Shown here: positions 1 through 9,091 of the stretch, one piece after another
Position numbering within the stretch: the first letter of the stretch is position 1
Layout: each line of letters starts with the position of its first letter
From: Dehalococcoidia bacterium UBA1152
GTDB taxonomy: Bacteria; Chloroflexota; Dehalococcoidia; Lucifugimonadales; UBA2962
Direction of reading: 5' to 3'
Assembly (NCBI GenBank): GCA_002311285.1
Contig: DBZU01000074.1
Span: forward strand, 71,017-135,016
DNA: 64,000 nucleotides
Made by a program: the position numbers and the translations under genes
The notes under the pieces: model-generated
Told to the model about the DNA's origin: nothing
Database searches by the model: none
Seen by the model: only the letters and a program-made list of their open reading frames with translations

Positions 1-4
1 ATTC

Positions 5-1084
5 ATGTCTGCAAAACGAGATTATTATGAAGTACTAGGTGTACCTCGTGGTGCATCCGAAGAAGAAATAAAAAAAACTTTTAGAAAACTTGCACTTAAA
101 TACCATCCTGATCGAAACAAAGACAAGGGCGCTGAAGAGAAATTTAAAGAGATAAATGAAGCGTATCAAGTTTTATCAGATTCTTCTTTGCGTAACAAAT
201 ATGATCAGTTTGGACATAAAGGAGTATCTTCTCAGGCCGGATCTGGATTTGAAGGATTTGATAACTTTGCTGGATTTGGAGATATATTTGAAACATTCTT
301 TGGAGGATTTGAAGGGCATCAAAGTGGCAGAAGGGCTACTCGTGGAGCGAGTCTTCAAACTTCCATAACTATTGAATTCCAAGATGTTGTTAGTGGAATA
401 GAAAAACAAATAGAAGTTATTAGATCAGAAGGATGTGGAAAATGTAATGGCACCAGAAGAGAGCCTGGAACAGAATTAAGAATATGTGCTAGTTGTAATG
501 GACAGGGCAGAGTGCGAAGAGCTTCACAAGGGATGTTTGGACAATTTGTCCAGGTAGTTGCTTGTAATGCGTGTTCAGGTGAGGGTCAAGTCGTATCTAG
601 CCCTTGTAAACAATGCAAAGGGAAAGGCACAGAGCGTAAGAAGCGCAGATTAGCTGTTACTATACCTGTCGGAATCGAGAACGGGACTCAACTTAAATTA
701 ACTGGAGAAGGTGAAGTAGGAATGAGTGGCGGCCGGCCGGGAGATCTATTTGTAATAGTCAATGTAAAAGAACATCCATTATTTGTGCGTCAAGGCAACG
801 ACATAAAACATACAGAAATTATTGATATTGCACAAGCCAGTCTTGGAAGTAAAGTTTTGGTGGCTACCATTGATGGTGAAGCAGAATTAGACATTCCCTC
901 AGGTATTCAGTCAGGGCAAGTAATAAGATTGCGCGATAAAGGTATCCCTTATCTTAAAAACCCAAAGAAACGTGGAAGTCAATTGGTGGAGGTAGTAGTA
1001 GAAACACCGCGTACACTATCTAAAGAACAACGTAAAATTTTACAGTCCTTTGCCTCTACACTTAAAGGACATAATGAAGGTTAA
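5..1084 (+). CDS. dnaJ: chaperone protein DnaJ (Hsp40)
   Basis: Co-chaperone that delivers unfolded proteins to DnaK and stimulates its ATPase in the cytoplasm. The J domain spans about residues 5-69 with the HPD tripeptide at 34-36. A Gly/Phe-rich linker follows (about 75-105), then four cysteine repeats ([30 protein letters not shown]) that bind two zinc ions, then the C-terminal substrate-binding beta domains. The 359-residue length is normal for type I DnaJ. The first zinc repeat reads CxxCNGTR, so its last glycine is replaced by arginine. The ATG lies four bases from the window edge; dnaK/grpE may lie just upstream but cannot be seen. prmA follows on the same strand, a common bacterial neighbourhood. 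Confidence 0.97.
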   Translation: MSAKRDYYEVLGVPRGASEEEIKKTFRKLALKYHPDRNKDKGAEEKFKEINEAYQVLSDSSLRNKYDQFGHKGVSSQAGSGFEGFDNFAGFGDIFETFFGGFEGHQSGRRATRGASLQTSITIEFQDVVSGIEKQIEVIRSEGCGKCNGTRREPGTELRICASCNGQGRVRRASQGMFGQFVQVVACNACSGEGQVVSSPCKQCKGKGTERKKRRLAVTIPVGIENGTQLKLTGEGEVGMSGGRPGDLFVIVNVKEHPLFVRQGNDIKHTEIIDIAQASLGSKVLVATIDGEAELDIPSGIQSGQVIRLRDKGIPYLKNPKKRGSQLVEVVVETPRTLSKEQRKILQSFASTLKGHNEG

Positions 1085-1190
1085 GCAGGCAATGCACAAC
1101 ACGTTCCACAAGGAATTTGCATACCACAAATCTAACTTATCCTAAGTTTAATTGAAGTAATTTGTATCACTGTGTAGTAAAGCAAATTAA

Positions 1191-2105
1191 ATGAATCCTG
1201 ATATCACATGGGTAGAAATTAGTGTTAAAACACGTCCTGAATTTGTCGAGCCGATATCAGAATTGTTTAGTACATACGGCGGCGGCGATATAGTGGTAGA
1301 GATCGAGGGGGGGCATAGTCCTGATGAAGATGAATTACCACCAAAACCTGATTGGATACTTATCAAAACATATATTCGCAAAGACTCTACATATTTAACC
1401 AAACACGGAGCAATACAAGCAGGGATATCTCTTTTTAGCCAAGTAGGTGAACTGCGCTCATTGCGATTCGTCGAGCTAATTGAAGATGAATGGAAACAAG
1501 CCTACAAGAGATATATAGAACCTATAAATATAGGTAACCGCATTGCCGTAATTCCAAGTTGGGTTACAGAGTTCAATTCAGGTTTGCGGCATGTAATCAG
1601 ATTAGATCCAGGAATGGCTTTTGGTACTGGACATCATCCAACTACTAAGATGTGTCTAGAATTAATAGAAAAACTAATGAAACCTAATTCTGTGGTTTTG
1701 GATTTAGGCTGCGGTTCAGCTATTCTCTCGATAGCTGCAGCAAAGTTGGGAGCCAAGAGTGTCACAGGCTTGGATATTGATGATCAAGCGATTAAGGCTG
1801 CTAGAGAAAATGTCGTGAATAATAATGCCTCTGCGGTTGTTGATATTTCATTGGGCAGCTTGGATGATCTCAGGGAGGGCGCTAAATACCAATTGTTGAT
1901 TGCCAATATATCAACGACAGTGATAATTAAACTTTTGAGACTAATTGAATCTTATTTAGACATTAACGGGATCGCCATTTTATCTGGGGTTGTTATCGGA
2001 AGAAAAGATGAAGTGTCTAATAAGATAAAAGCTGCTGGGTGTAAGATTATGGAAGAAGTTGTCAATGATGAGTGGATTTGCTTTGCAGTTTGTAGAGATT
2101 GCTAA
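1191..2105 (+). CDS. prmA: ribosomal protein L11 methyltransferase PrmA
   Basis: SAM-dependent enzyme that trimethylates ribosomal protein L11. The N-terminal third is the L11-recognition domain. The catalytic Rossmann domain carries the family signature MAFGTGHHPTT at about residues 142-152, motif I LDLGCGSAILS at about 171-181, and an NIS motif (about 239) in the position of the usual NPPY-like loop. The 304-residue length fits the family. Upstream, TTGAAG (1152-1157), 17 bases and TAGTAA (1175-1180) could be a promoter, which would leave only a few untranslated bases; this is weak. The gene converges on gpsA with a 16-base gap and no visible terminator. Confidence 0.93.
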   Translation: MNPDITWVEISVKTRPEFVEPISELFSTYGGGDIVVEIEGGHSPDEDELPPKPDWILIKTYIRKDSTYLTKHGAIQAGISLFSQVGELRSLRFVELIEDEWKQAYKRYIEPINIGNRIAVIPSWVTEFNSGLRHVIRLDPGMAFGTGHHPTTKMCLELIEKLMKPNSVVLDLGCGSAILSIAAAKLGAKSVTGLDIDDQAIKAARENVVNNNASAVVDISLGSLDDLREGAKYQLLIANISTTVIIKLLRLIESYLDINGIAILSGVVIGRKDEVSNKIKAAGCKIMEEVVNDEWICFAVCRDC

Positions 2106-2121
2106 GGTAGAGATTTCTTAA

Positions 2122-3138
2122 TTAGCCCCATTCTGGAGCTAGTGCACGCCCTAACAGGCCTGACATCGCGGCCTCCAACGATAAGTTCTCATATAATATC
2201 TCGTATGTACACCTAGTAATCGGCATGTCGACTTGTAACCTATCAGATAACTTTACTGCTGCAGCTGTAGTGTCAACACCTTCTGCTACGTGATTCATCG
2301 ATTGGAGTATGTCATTTAATGTGACACCAGAAGCTAATTTAAAACCCACTGTGCGGTTCCTGCTCAGTTCACTGTAACACGTAGCGATCATGTCACCCAT
2401 ACCGGCAAGACCAGCAAGGGTTAATGGGTCACCTCCAGCTGCTACGGATAACCGCACTATCTCGGCTAAACCTCGGGTTATAAATGCAGATTTAGCGTTA
2501 TCTCCAACTTTCATACCATCACAAATACCAGCTCCTATGGCAAAAACATTTTTCAGCGCGCCTCCTAGTTCTACTCCTACTATGTCGTTATTTGTATATA
2601 CCCGGAACAATTCAGAGCTAAATATATGTTGGACCTTTTTAGCTTGAGTGTCAGACACACAGGCAATAACAGTTGCTGAAGGCTTACCTTGCAAAATTTC
2701 ATTTGCTAAATTTGGTCCTGAGAGAACAGATAATGTTCCATTCCATTTACTGTTTAACTCTTCAGATATCATTTCTGTTATACGCATTCCGGATGTCTTT
2801 TCTAAGCCTTTTGTTGCACTTACCAGTATTGTGTCTTGCGCAACAAAATTTGAAATCAGACGAATATTTTCTCTTATAGTGTTACTTGGCACAGCTATTA
2901 CAATTACTTGAGCACGGCTAACTGCCTGTGCGGGTGAAGCTGTTATGGACAATGAAGGTGGAAAACCTATTCCCGGAGCAAATCGTGTATTTTGACCATC
3001 GTTAACTAGCCTTTCTGACTCTTCGTCTGTTCTAGCCAATAGATTTACTACTATACCTTTTCTAGCGAGCAATATAGCTAGAGTAGTACCCCAACTGGTC
3101 GTTCCTATAACTGCTGCATTAAGTTCTTGGACATTCAT
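2122..3138 (-). CDS. gpsA: glycerol-3-phosphate dehydrogenase [NAD(P)+]
   Basis: Reduces dihydroxyacetone phosphate to sn-glycerol 3-phosphate, the backbone for phospholipids. The N-terminal Rossmann fold has IGTTSWGTTLA at about residues 11-21; the substrate-binding segment LSGPNLANEI sits near 140, and the catalytic-lysine region ELGGALKNVFAIGAG near 190. The 338-residue length is normal. The dinucleotide loop reads GTTSWG where most GpsA have GAGSWG, so the second glycine is a threonine. I recall similar GTT-WG loops in Dehalococcoidia but could not check this. It is the last gene of argF-der-plsY-gpsA and sits 33 bases after plsY, whose product uses glycerol 3-phosphate. Confidence 0.95.
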   Translation of the reverse strand: MNVQELNAAVIGTTSWGTTLAILLARKGIVVNLLARTDEESERLVNDGQNTRFAPGIGFPPSLSITASPAQAVSRAQVIVIAVPSNTIRENIRLISNFVAQDTILVSATKGLEKTSGMRITEMISEELNSKWNGTLSVLSGPNLANEILQGKPSATVIACVSDTQAKKVQHIFSSELFRVYTNNDIVGVELGGALKNVFAIGAGICDGMKVGDNAKSAFITRGLAEIVRLSVAAGGDPLTLAGLAGMGDMIATCYSELSRNRTVGFKLASGVTLNDILQSMNHVAEGVDTTAAAVKLSDRLQVDMPITRCTYEILYENLSLEAAMSGLLGRALAPEWG

Positions 3139-3171
3139 ATTTAGTGATTATTGTATGTATTCTACACACAG

Positions 3172-3789
3172 TTATCCTCTTCTAAATTTACGCTCTTCAC
3201 CTTTTATTAAGCGCTGGATATTGTCATGATGCCTCAGGACAATAAGAGGGCCTCCAATAGCCCCAAACCATATAAACTCCAAGGGGACTGGACCTCCAGG
3301 CAAATCTATTTTGGTAGCAGCAAAAATAATTAGTGCTATACAGCCTACGCTAGCTCCTATCATGGATCCAATAGACATATATCGAGACGCATACACTATA
3401 CTAAGCCCAATTACCGTTGCTATAAGGCCAGCCCAAGGGGAAAGTATAAATAAACCACCCCAACCTGTTGAAATAGCCCTGCCTCCCCGGAACCCTGCGA
3501 AGACTGGGAACATATGCCCTATCACCGCTGCTATACCTGCAGCGGACTCGGCTCCCGGTGTGTCAGTAAATATTCTAGCTAATGCAATTGCAATTATGGC
3601 TTTTGACATGTCAAGCAGCAGCACAGTTACACCTGCCTTTTTCCCTGAAACTCGTATGACATTTGTCATGCCCGTTTTTCCACTGCCAGTATCTCGAACG
3701 TCTACTTTTGTGGTTAACTTAGTAGCTATAAGCCCAAAAGGAATAGCTCCAAGTAAATATCCGACTATTATGAAAATCAGGTAATCCAT
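3172..3789 (-). CDS. plsY: acyl-phosphate:glycerol-3-phosphate acyltransferase PlsY
   Basis: Membrane enzyme that transfers an acyl group from acyl-phosphate to position 1 of glycerol 3-phosphate, the first acylation step of phospholipid synthesis. About five to six hydrophobic segments are visible. Conserved loops include GSGKTGMTNVIR near residue 36 (usually GSGNPGATN) and GFRGGRAISTG near 100 (usually GFKGGKGVAT). The length of 205 residues is typical. Its ATG overlaps the stop of der by one base (TAATG), which implies translational coupling. gpsA, which makes its substrate, is the next gene. Confidence 0.93.
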   Translation of the reverse strand: MDYLIFIIVGYLLGAIPFGLIATKLTTKVDVRDTGSGKTGMTNVIRVSGKKAGVTVLLLDMSKAIIAIALARIFTDTPGAESAAGIAAVIGHMFPVFAGFRGGRAISTGWGGLFILSPWAGLIATVIGLSIVYASRYMSIGSMIGASVGCIALIIFAATKIDLPGGPVPLEFIWFGAIGGPLIVLRHHDNIQRLIKGEERKFRRG

Positions 3790-5132
3790 TAATGCTCCCC
3801 TCTTCCTTTAAATCGCATTTTTAAAGGAGTTCCATCAAAACCGTACGTTTTCCTTATGATGTTTTCTAGGTATCTACGATATGAGAAATGAACTAAATCG
3901 CTTCTATTTACATAAAAAGTAAATCCTGGAGGGCCAAAACCATCTTGTGTGACCCCATATATTTTCAATCCGTGTCTTGAATTCGATGCAGGCGGATGAT
4001 CTGCAACTGCATTAAGTACCGTCCTTCTCAAATCATAACGCGGCAGGCTCTGGTTCCATTGTAAATGTACGTTAAATACTTCGTCGAGCATCTGATTTAA
4101 ACCGGTTTTATTTAAAGCGGATATAAATTGTATAGGCACAAAGTGGATGAATTTCATTTTTTCTCTAATAACTTTCCTGGTTTCATCTTTTGAAAGTCCG
4201 AGCTTTTTGGATAAATCCCATTTGTTGACGACAATCACAATACCTCTATGTGCTTGCAAGAGGTAACTTGCTACATGTGAATCTTGACCAGTCGCTAATT
4301 CAGCTGCATCCATGACTAGCAGAGACACTTCTGAACGTTCTACTGCCCTAAGTGCCCTAATCACACTGTAATTCTCTATACCAGGCTCTATACGCCCTCT
4401 ACGCCTAATGCCAGCTGTATCAATAAGTAATATAGATTTATCTTTATATGTTATATAACTGTCTATCGCATCCCTAGTTGTTCCCGGCATATCACTTACA
4501 ATGGAACGGTTATCACCAGACAGAGCGTTTAATAATTGTGATTTTCCAACATTTGCTCGGCCTACAATAGATAAACGAACATCAGATTCCACATCATTTA
4601 CTAAAGTGTTATCTGGTAAACGCTCGATCACCGTTAACATTAATTCATCGATGCCATGGTTGTGGTAAGCGCTTAACGGTATCGGTTCCCCAAGGCCTAG
4701 CTTATAAAATTCCGAGGTGTCTGCTTCTCTTTGAATATTATCTGCTTTATTCACTGCCAACACGACTTGATTGCCAGCAACTCTAAGTTTTTGCGCAACG
4801 TTTATGTCATCTGGGGTGATTCCTGTATTTGCATCAGTCGTAAATATAATCACATCAGCATCTGATATAGCCATATCAACCTGTGATTGAACTTTAGACA
4901 GAATCGGAGCTGCAGTCACTGCATGGCTCTCTTTGGATTCAAGGCCGCCTGTATCTACCAACAAAAATGGTTTATCTGCCCATTCTGTTTGAGTAATTAT
5001 GCGGTCTCGAGTTGTTCCAGCCACATCAGATACTATTGCCTGTCTGTCCCCTATGATTCTGTTGAAGATAGTGGATTTGCCTACATTTGGACGACCAACA
5101 ATAGCTACCAATGGGATAGCATAACTTTTCAT
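3789..5132 (-). CDS. der: ribosome biogenesis GTPase Der (EngA)
   Basis: Essential double GTPase needed for 50S subunit maturation. The first G domain has GRPNVGKST at residues 13-21, a DTGG switch and NKAD near 129. The second has GRANVGKSQ near 191, DTAGIRRRGRI near 238 and NKWD near 308. A KH-like C-terminal domain follows (RFKGRGEH end). The 447-residue length fits. Starts with ATG eleven bases after argF. The order der-plsY-gpsA is a widespread conserved cluster. An alanine replaces the usual proline in the second P-loop (GRANVGKS), which should be harmless. Confidence 0.97.
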   Translation of the reverse strand: MKSYAIPLVAIVGRPNVGKSTIFNRIIGDRQAIVSDVAGTTRDRIITQTEWADKPFLLVDTGGLESKESHAVTAAPILSKVQSQVDMAISDADVIIFTTDANTGITPDDINVAQKLRVAGNQVVLAVNKADNIQREADTSEFYKLGLGEPIPLSAYHNHGIDELMLTVIERLPDNTLVNDVESDVRLSIVGRANVGKSQLLNALSGDNRSIVSDMPGTTRDAIDSYITYKDKSILLIDTAGIRRRGRIEPGIENYSVIRALRAVERSEVSLLVMDAAELATGQDSHVASYLLQAHRGIVIVVNKWDLSKKLGLSKDETRKVIREKMKFIHFVPIQFISALNKTGLNQMLDEVFNVHLQWNQSLPRYDLRRTVLNAVADHPPASNSRHGLKIYGVTQDGFGPPGFTFYVNRSDLVHFSYRRYLENIIRKTYGFDGTPLKMRFKGRGEH

Positions 5133-5143
5133 TAACTTATTAC

Positions 5144-6073
5144 CTATTCTAATAAGCTCGACAATATCGCTTTTTGCATATGAAGTCTATTTTCTGCCTG
5201 ATCAAATACAACTGATTGTGAGTGATTTAGTAAACCTGTAGATATTTCCTCGCCCTCATGAGCAGGCATATCGTGCATGAATATAGCTGTACTTTTTGCT
5301 AAACTGAGCAGTTCTGGAGTGACTTGATACCCTTGAAAGTCATCAATTCGTTGCCTAGATTCACTTTCATTCCCCATACTAATCCATACATCGGTATAAA
5401 TTACATCTGCTGTAGCAACAGCCTTTTTTGGATTATCACACCATTCGATTTTACAATCATTACCTTTTGATTTATTAACAGCTTTTTTCCATATAGATTC
5501 GCTAATCTTGTAGTTTTCAGGACTACATAATACAAAATTAGCGCCGAGAGCAGCTGCCGATAATGCTAGGCTGGCCGCCACATTATTACCGTCGCCTATA
5601 AAAACGATTCTAGTTTTTGCAACCTGACCTAATTTTTCATGTATGGTTAACATATCGGATAAAGCTTGACAAGGATGCTCCAAGTCAGAGAGAGCATTTA
5701 TTACAGGCACCAAAGAGCTTTTTTGGAGCTGCCTTAAAGTTTCATGAGAAAATACTCGTGCTATTATGCCATCAAACCATCTACTGATAACGTTTGAAAT
5801 ATCTGGGATTGGTTCTCTTTCGCCTATTCCAATATCATCCTTATTGAAGTAAACACAGTTGCCGCCTAATTGTTTTATGCCTACTTCAAAACTAGCCCGT
5901 GTTCTTAACGATGGTTTTTCAAATAACAAGGCTAAGTTTTTGTTTTTTAATGTTTGTGTAAAGAAGTTTTTTTCAGTTTTAAATTCGTGGGCATCCATTA
6001 TAAGCTTATGAATCTGTTGATCAGTCAAATCCGATACAGATAATAAATGGTTCAGTCTATGTGTCTTTTTCAT
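5144..6073 (-). CDS. argF: ornithine carbamoyltransferase
   Basis: Makes citrulline from carbamoyl phosphate and ornithine in arginine biosynthesis. The carbamoyl-phosphate site FEKPSLRTRASFE lies at about residues 52-64, HPCQALSDM at about 132-140, and the ornithine loop DVWISMGNESE near 229. The usual HCLP motif reads HDMPAHEGEE (about 268), so aspartate replaces the ornithine-contacting cysteine; the substrate should be confirmed. The 309-residue length is normal. Likely promoter on this strand: TTGCAG (6126-6121), 18 bases, TATTAT (6102-6097). A GGAG precedes the ATG by 11 bases. First gene of the argF-der-plsY-gpsA run. Confidence 0.92.
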   Translation of the reverse strand: MKKTHRLNHLLSVSDLTDQQIHKLIMDAHEFKTEKNFFTQTLKNKNLALLFEKPSLRTRASFEVGIKQLGGNCVYFNKDDIGIGEREPIPDISNVISRWFDGIIARVFSHETLRQLQKSSLVPVINALSDLEHPCQALSDMLTIHEKLGQVAKTRIVFIGDGNNVAASLALSAAALGANFVLCSPENYKISESIWKKAVNKSKGNDCKIEWCDNPKKAVATADVIYTDVWISMGNESESRQRIDDFQGYQVTPELLSLAKSTAIFMHDMPAHEGEEISTGLLNHSQSVVFDQAENRLHMQKAILSSLLE

Positions 6074-6167
6074 AGGACAAGGTTCTCCAAGGCCGGATAA
6101 TAAGCTACAGTAAGCTAAAACTGCAAGACTCGTTGATGAAGTTATATTGTGATTAATAGATAATATT

Positions 6168-6494
6168 ATGGATAAAGCTATGGGAAAAGATTTTACAGCA
6201 ACAAGTGTACACCTAAGTGAAGACGCGATAGTGATCGAATGGAATGATGGACAAAGCTGTCAATACAGCGCGATGGAAATGCGCTTAAACTGTAGATGTG
6301 CGGAATGTGTTGAAGAATGGAGCCAAAGACGAATACTTGATCCAGCATCGGTACCAAGTGATATAAGGGCAGAAGATTATATTCTTGTCGGCAATTATGC
6401 AATTCAATTTCTTTGGAGTGATGCACACTACACAGGTATATATCCTTTTGATGTAATACGAAAACTTTTTCCATGTAAAACAACAGATAGATGA
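6168..6494 (+). CDS. DUF971 / GBBH-like N-terminal domain protein
   Basis: A 108-residue protein matching the DUF971 domain (also called gamma-butyrobetaine hydroxylase-like N-terminal domain). The hallmark segment LNCRCAECVEEW is at about residues 40-51, and GNYAIQFLWSDAHYTGIYPFD runs through about 75-95. The same domain is found at the end of some ApbC/Mrp iron-sulfur carrier proteins and is thought to bind zinc or help Fe-S assembly; its exact function is unknown. No Mrp gene is adjacent. Residues 1 and 5 are both methionines, so the start may be four codons later. Divergent from argF with a 94-base gap. Confidence 0.83.
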   Translation: MDKAMGKDFTATSVHLSEDAIVIEWNDGQSCQYSAMEMRLNCRCAECVEEWSQRRILDPASVPSDIRAEDYILVGNYAIQFLWSDAHYTGIYPFDVIRKLFPCKTTDR

Positions 6495-6554
6495 CGCCTT
6501 TAATACCTGAAAAAGTCTTGAATTAAAACATAAGCAATAAAAGTAACCTCTAAA

Positions 6555-7283
6555 ATGAAAATCAAATTTCCAAATGCTGTTTTTTTTGACCTTGATGATA
6601 CCATCCTTGCAACTAAACTTTGTTCCAGTGAATGTTGGGAATTGTTGTCGGAGGAATACGCGCCATTTTTCCATCAGAGTGGTCATTCTGATATTACCCC
6701 TGCAAATATAGTCGAATCAATAAACAATTTTCGCTTGTGGTTTTGGTCGGATAAAAATCGCAACAAAGCGGGGCGATTAAACCCAGAGAACGCCCTTTTA
6801 GAGACTATAAATGGTGGATTGGAGTTACTAGGCATCAAAGATTTAGAAGCATCTAAAATCATGGCAGATAAGTGGAACAATTTGCGTTGGTCGAAGTTAA
6901 AGCCATTACCCAAGGCGATTGAGACGATAAAGGAATTGAAATCAGCTGGAGTTAGATTGGCGTTGATTACTAATGGTAATGTAGAGATACAATCTAGGAA
7001 GATAAGTAAATTGGGGTTGGAAAATCTTATGGATCATATACACATTGAGGGTGAATTTGGTATAGGTAAGCCTGAACCTGCTGTTTATTTAAATGCTCTA
7101 AAGCAGCTTGATGTTATTGCCAGTCAAACATGGATGGCAGGAGACAATATCGAATTTGATGTAATAGCTCCAATGAAACTTGGCATCTACGGAATTTGGG
7201 TAGACTCGAATGACTTAGGGTTGGAATCCCATGACGGGACTAAGCCTGATTTAGTTGTAAAGTCTATATCTGAGCTGATATAA
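6555..7283 (+). CDS. HAD-superfamily hydrolase (phosphatase-like)
   Basis: Predicted cytosolic phosphohydrolase, 242 residues. The four HAD motifs are present: nucleophile motif FFDLDDTIL (residues 10-18, DLDDT), motif II LITNGN (about 138), the lysine of motif III in GKPEPAVY (about 175) and the acidic motif IV MAGDNIEFD (about 194). The alpha-helical cap between motifs I and II resembles the YjjG / N-acylneuraminate-9-phosphatase type. The substrate cannot be told from sequence. It converges on panC with a 41-base gap and no visible terminator. Confidence 0.85.
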   Translation: MKIKFPNAVFFDLDDTILATKLCSSECWELLSEEYAPFFHQSGHSDITPANIVESINNFRLWFWSDKNRNKAGRLNPENALLETINGGLELLGIKDLEASKIMADKWNNLRWSKLKPLPKAIETIKELKSAGVRLALITNGNVEIQSRKISKLGLENLMDHIHIEGEFGIGKPEPAVYLNALKQLDVIASQTWMAGDNIEFDVIAPMKLGIYGIWVDSNDLGLESHDGTKPDLVVKSISELI

Positions 7284-7324
7284 AAGTATATGCTGATATC
7301 CTGTTTGATAGATTTCCACAAAGT

Positions 7325-8152
7325 CTATATGAACATGTTATCAATTAGGCGTGTCTTGCCTATATGAGCGGCGACTAGAGCTATTGCATTTTTGTCTACA
7401 ATATCGAGTTCATTAAAAGAGTCTGGGTCACAAATTGAGATGTAATCTAATTCAGCCCCATGCCGCGTTAAATCTTTCTTCATGGCCGTTTTAATTTTTT
7501 CTGCAGAATATTCTCCATTTACTCTCATTCTATAAGCTGTATTTAAAGCTGAGAATAAACCTAATGCCGATTGTTTTTCTAATTTATTTAAATTTGAATT
7601 TCTAGAAGACAAAGCCAGTCCATCACTAGACCTAACGGTGTCGACGTATATCAATTCAGTACGTATATTAAGGTCTGAGATCATCCGTTTGATCATCAGT
7701 AATTGCTGTGCATCCTTTTGACCAAAATACACGAAGTCGGGTGCGCAAATATTAAGCAATTTAATGACGATGGTAGCGACTCCATCCAAGTGCCCAGGCC
7801 TAGAAACACCTTCTAATCTTTGACTTAAATTTTTAACAATCACCTTCGTTGTAAAAGAAGGAGGGTACATTTCTTCATCTAATGGCATAAAGACAATGTC
7901 TGCTTTTTGTTCCTTCATTATTTTTAAATCATTAGATACGTTTTTTGGATATGATAAGTAATCCTCTCGAATATTAAATTGAAGTGGATTAACGAAAATG
8001 GAAGCGACAACCGTATCACACTGGCTTTTAGCTGTTTTTAATAGAGCAATGTGTCCTTCGTGAATAGCTCCCATTGTTGGAACTAGACCAATGGATCCCT
8101 TTGCACTGTTTAGTAGATCGCGACACTCCTGTACTGTGCTTATTATTTCCAT
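7325..8152 (-). CDS. panC: pantothenate synthetase (pantoate-beta-alanine ligase)
   Basis: Joins pantoate and beta-alanine with ATP to form pantothenate, the CoA precursor. The nucleotidyltransferase signature PTMGAIHEGH is at residues 25-34, the pantoate-binding SIFVNPLQFN near 57-66, and FGQKDAQQL near 146. Length 275 fits. Last gene of the minus-strand unit P1 peptidase - DUF2520 - panB - panC. It starts with ATG 47 bases after panB. No aspartate decarboxylase (panD) is present in the window, so the source of beta-alanine is an open question (see the peptidase at 10010). Confidence 0.96.
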   Translation of the reverse strand: MEIISTVQECRDLLNSAKGSIGLVPTMGAIHEGHIALLKTAKSQCDTVVASIFVNPLQFNIREDYLSYPKNVSNDLKIMKEQKADIVFMPLDEEMYPPSFTTKVIVKNLSQRLEGVSRPGHLDGVATIVIKLLNICAPDFVYFGQKDAQQLLMIKRMISDLNIRTELIYVDTVRSSDGLALSSRNSNLNKLEKQSALGLFSALNTAYRMRVNGEYSAEKIKTAMKKDLTRHGAELDYISICDPDSFNELDIVDKNAIALVAAHIGKTRLIDNMFI

Positions 8153-8199
8153 TGTTAAAGATTAATCCCGAGAGTATTTAGAGCCCCTGTTATGGGTTC

Positions 8200-9012
8200 C
8201 TAATCAACTTCCTCTGTATAAAAGCTATGTGCAGTATTTGGGAACACTTTATCCTTCACCTCAGTCAAATAATCCTTTAACCCGTTGCGCATATAATCAG
8301 CCAAGTTAACATATTGCTTTGTATGTTTAGGTGTAAACAGCTCGAATAATCCTAAAATATCGTGCATTACCTGTATCTGTCCGTCGCAGTGTATTCCTGC
8401 CCCTATGCCGATTGTGGGTATTTTTAATTTTGCCGTTATGGTTTTTGATACTTCTGCGGGAATTAATTCGAGCACAATGGCATAAGCACCAGCATTTTCT
8501 AATGCTAAAGCTTCATCAATCAGCCTGGATACTTGTTCCTTAGACTTACCCTGAACTTTGTATCCGCCGATTTGATTTATCGATTGTGGTGTAAGGCCAA
8601 TATGCCCCATGACAGGTATACCAGTTGAAACCAACAGTTCAACTGTATTGCAAATGTGATGGCCGCCTTCAAGCTTAACGCTTTGAGCTCCAGCTTCCTT
8701 CAGAAACCGTCCTGCATTCAGTAAACTAATATTTGGATCAGCGTTGTAGCTAAGAAAAGGCATATCAGCCACAACATGTGTTTTCGTTGCTGCCTTAACA
8801 ACTGATTTTGTATGATGTAACGACTCATCCATTGTTAATGGGATAGTATTGTCATTTCCCAACATTACTTGACTCAAAGAGTCTCCTACTAGGATTGCAT
8901 CAAATCCTATACCATCAATTATTCTGGCAGAAGTGTAATCATAAGCAGTAACCATGGCTATTGGTTCGCCTCGTTGCTTCATTTCAGAAAGTTTATGAAT
9001 GCTATTTTGCAA
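8200..9012 (-). CDS. panB: 3-methyl-2-oxobutanoate hydroxymethyltransferase
   Basis: Transfers a hydroxymethyl group from methylene-tetrahydrofolate to 3-methyl-2-oxobutanoate, giving ketopantoate. Visible motifs are MVTAYDY, DAILVGDSL with the metal-binding aspartate, and the catalytic glutamate region VKLEGG; the GIGAG loop follows later. Start choice: the frame is open from a TTG at 9027, but AGGAGG occupies 9024-9019 and sits six bases before a second in-frame TTG at 9012-9010. The ribosome-binding site therefore marks the later TTG, giving 270 residues. The substrate 2-oxoisovalerate is shared with the branched-chain dehydrogenase at 42.5 kb. Confidence 0.95.
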   Translation of the reverse strand: MQNSIHKLSEMKQRGEPIAMVTAYDYTSARIIDGIGFDAILVGDSLSQVMLGNDNTIPLTMDESLHHTKSVVKAATKTHVVADMPFLSYNADPNISLLNAGRFLKEAGAQSVKLEGGHHICNTVELLVSTGIPVMGHIGLTPQSINQIGGYKVQGKSKEQVSRLIDEALALENAGAYAIVLELIPAEVSKTITAKLKIPTIGIGAGIHCDGQIQVMHDILGLFELFTPKHTKQYVNLADYMRNGLKDYLTEVKDKVFPNTAHSFYTEEVD

Positions 9013-9091
9013 TTGGTACCTCCTCAATATGCCCGAGTGAGGGTCGATGCTTTTAAAGCGTAGTTGTTAACTAATAATGAATTATATTCGA

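Noticed and set aside
1152..1180. TTGAAG-17-TAGTAA as a prmA promoter and further leaderless case.
   Set aside because: Both boxes are weak and the gene may be read from dnaJ; noted only in the prmA entry.
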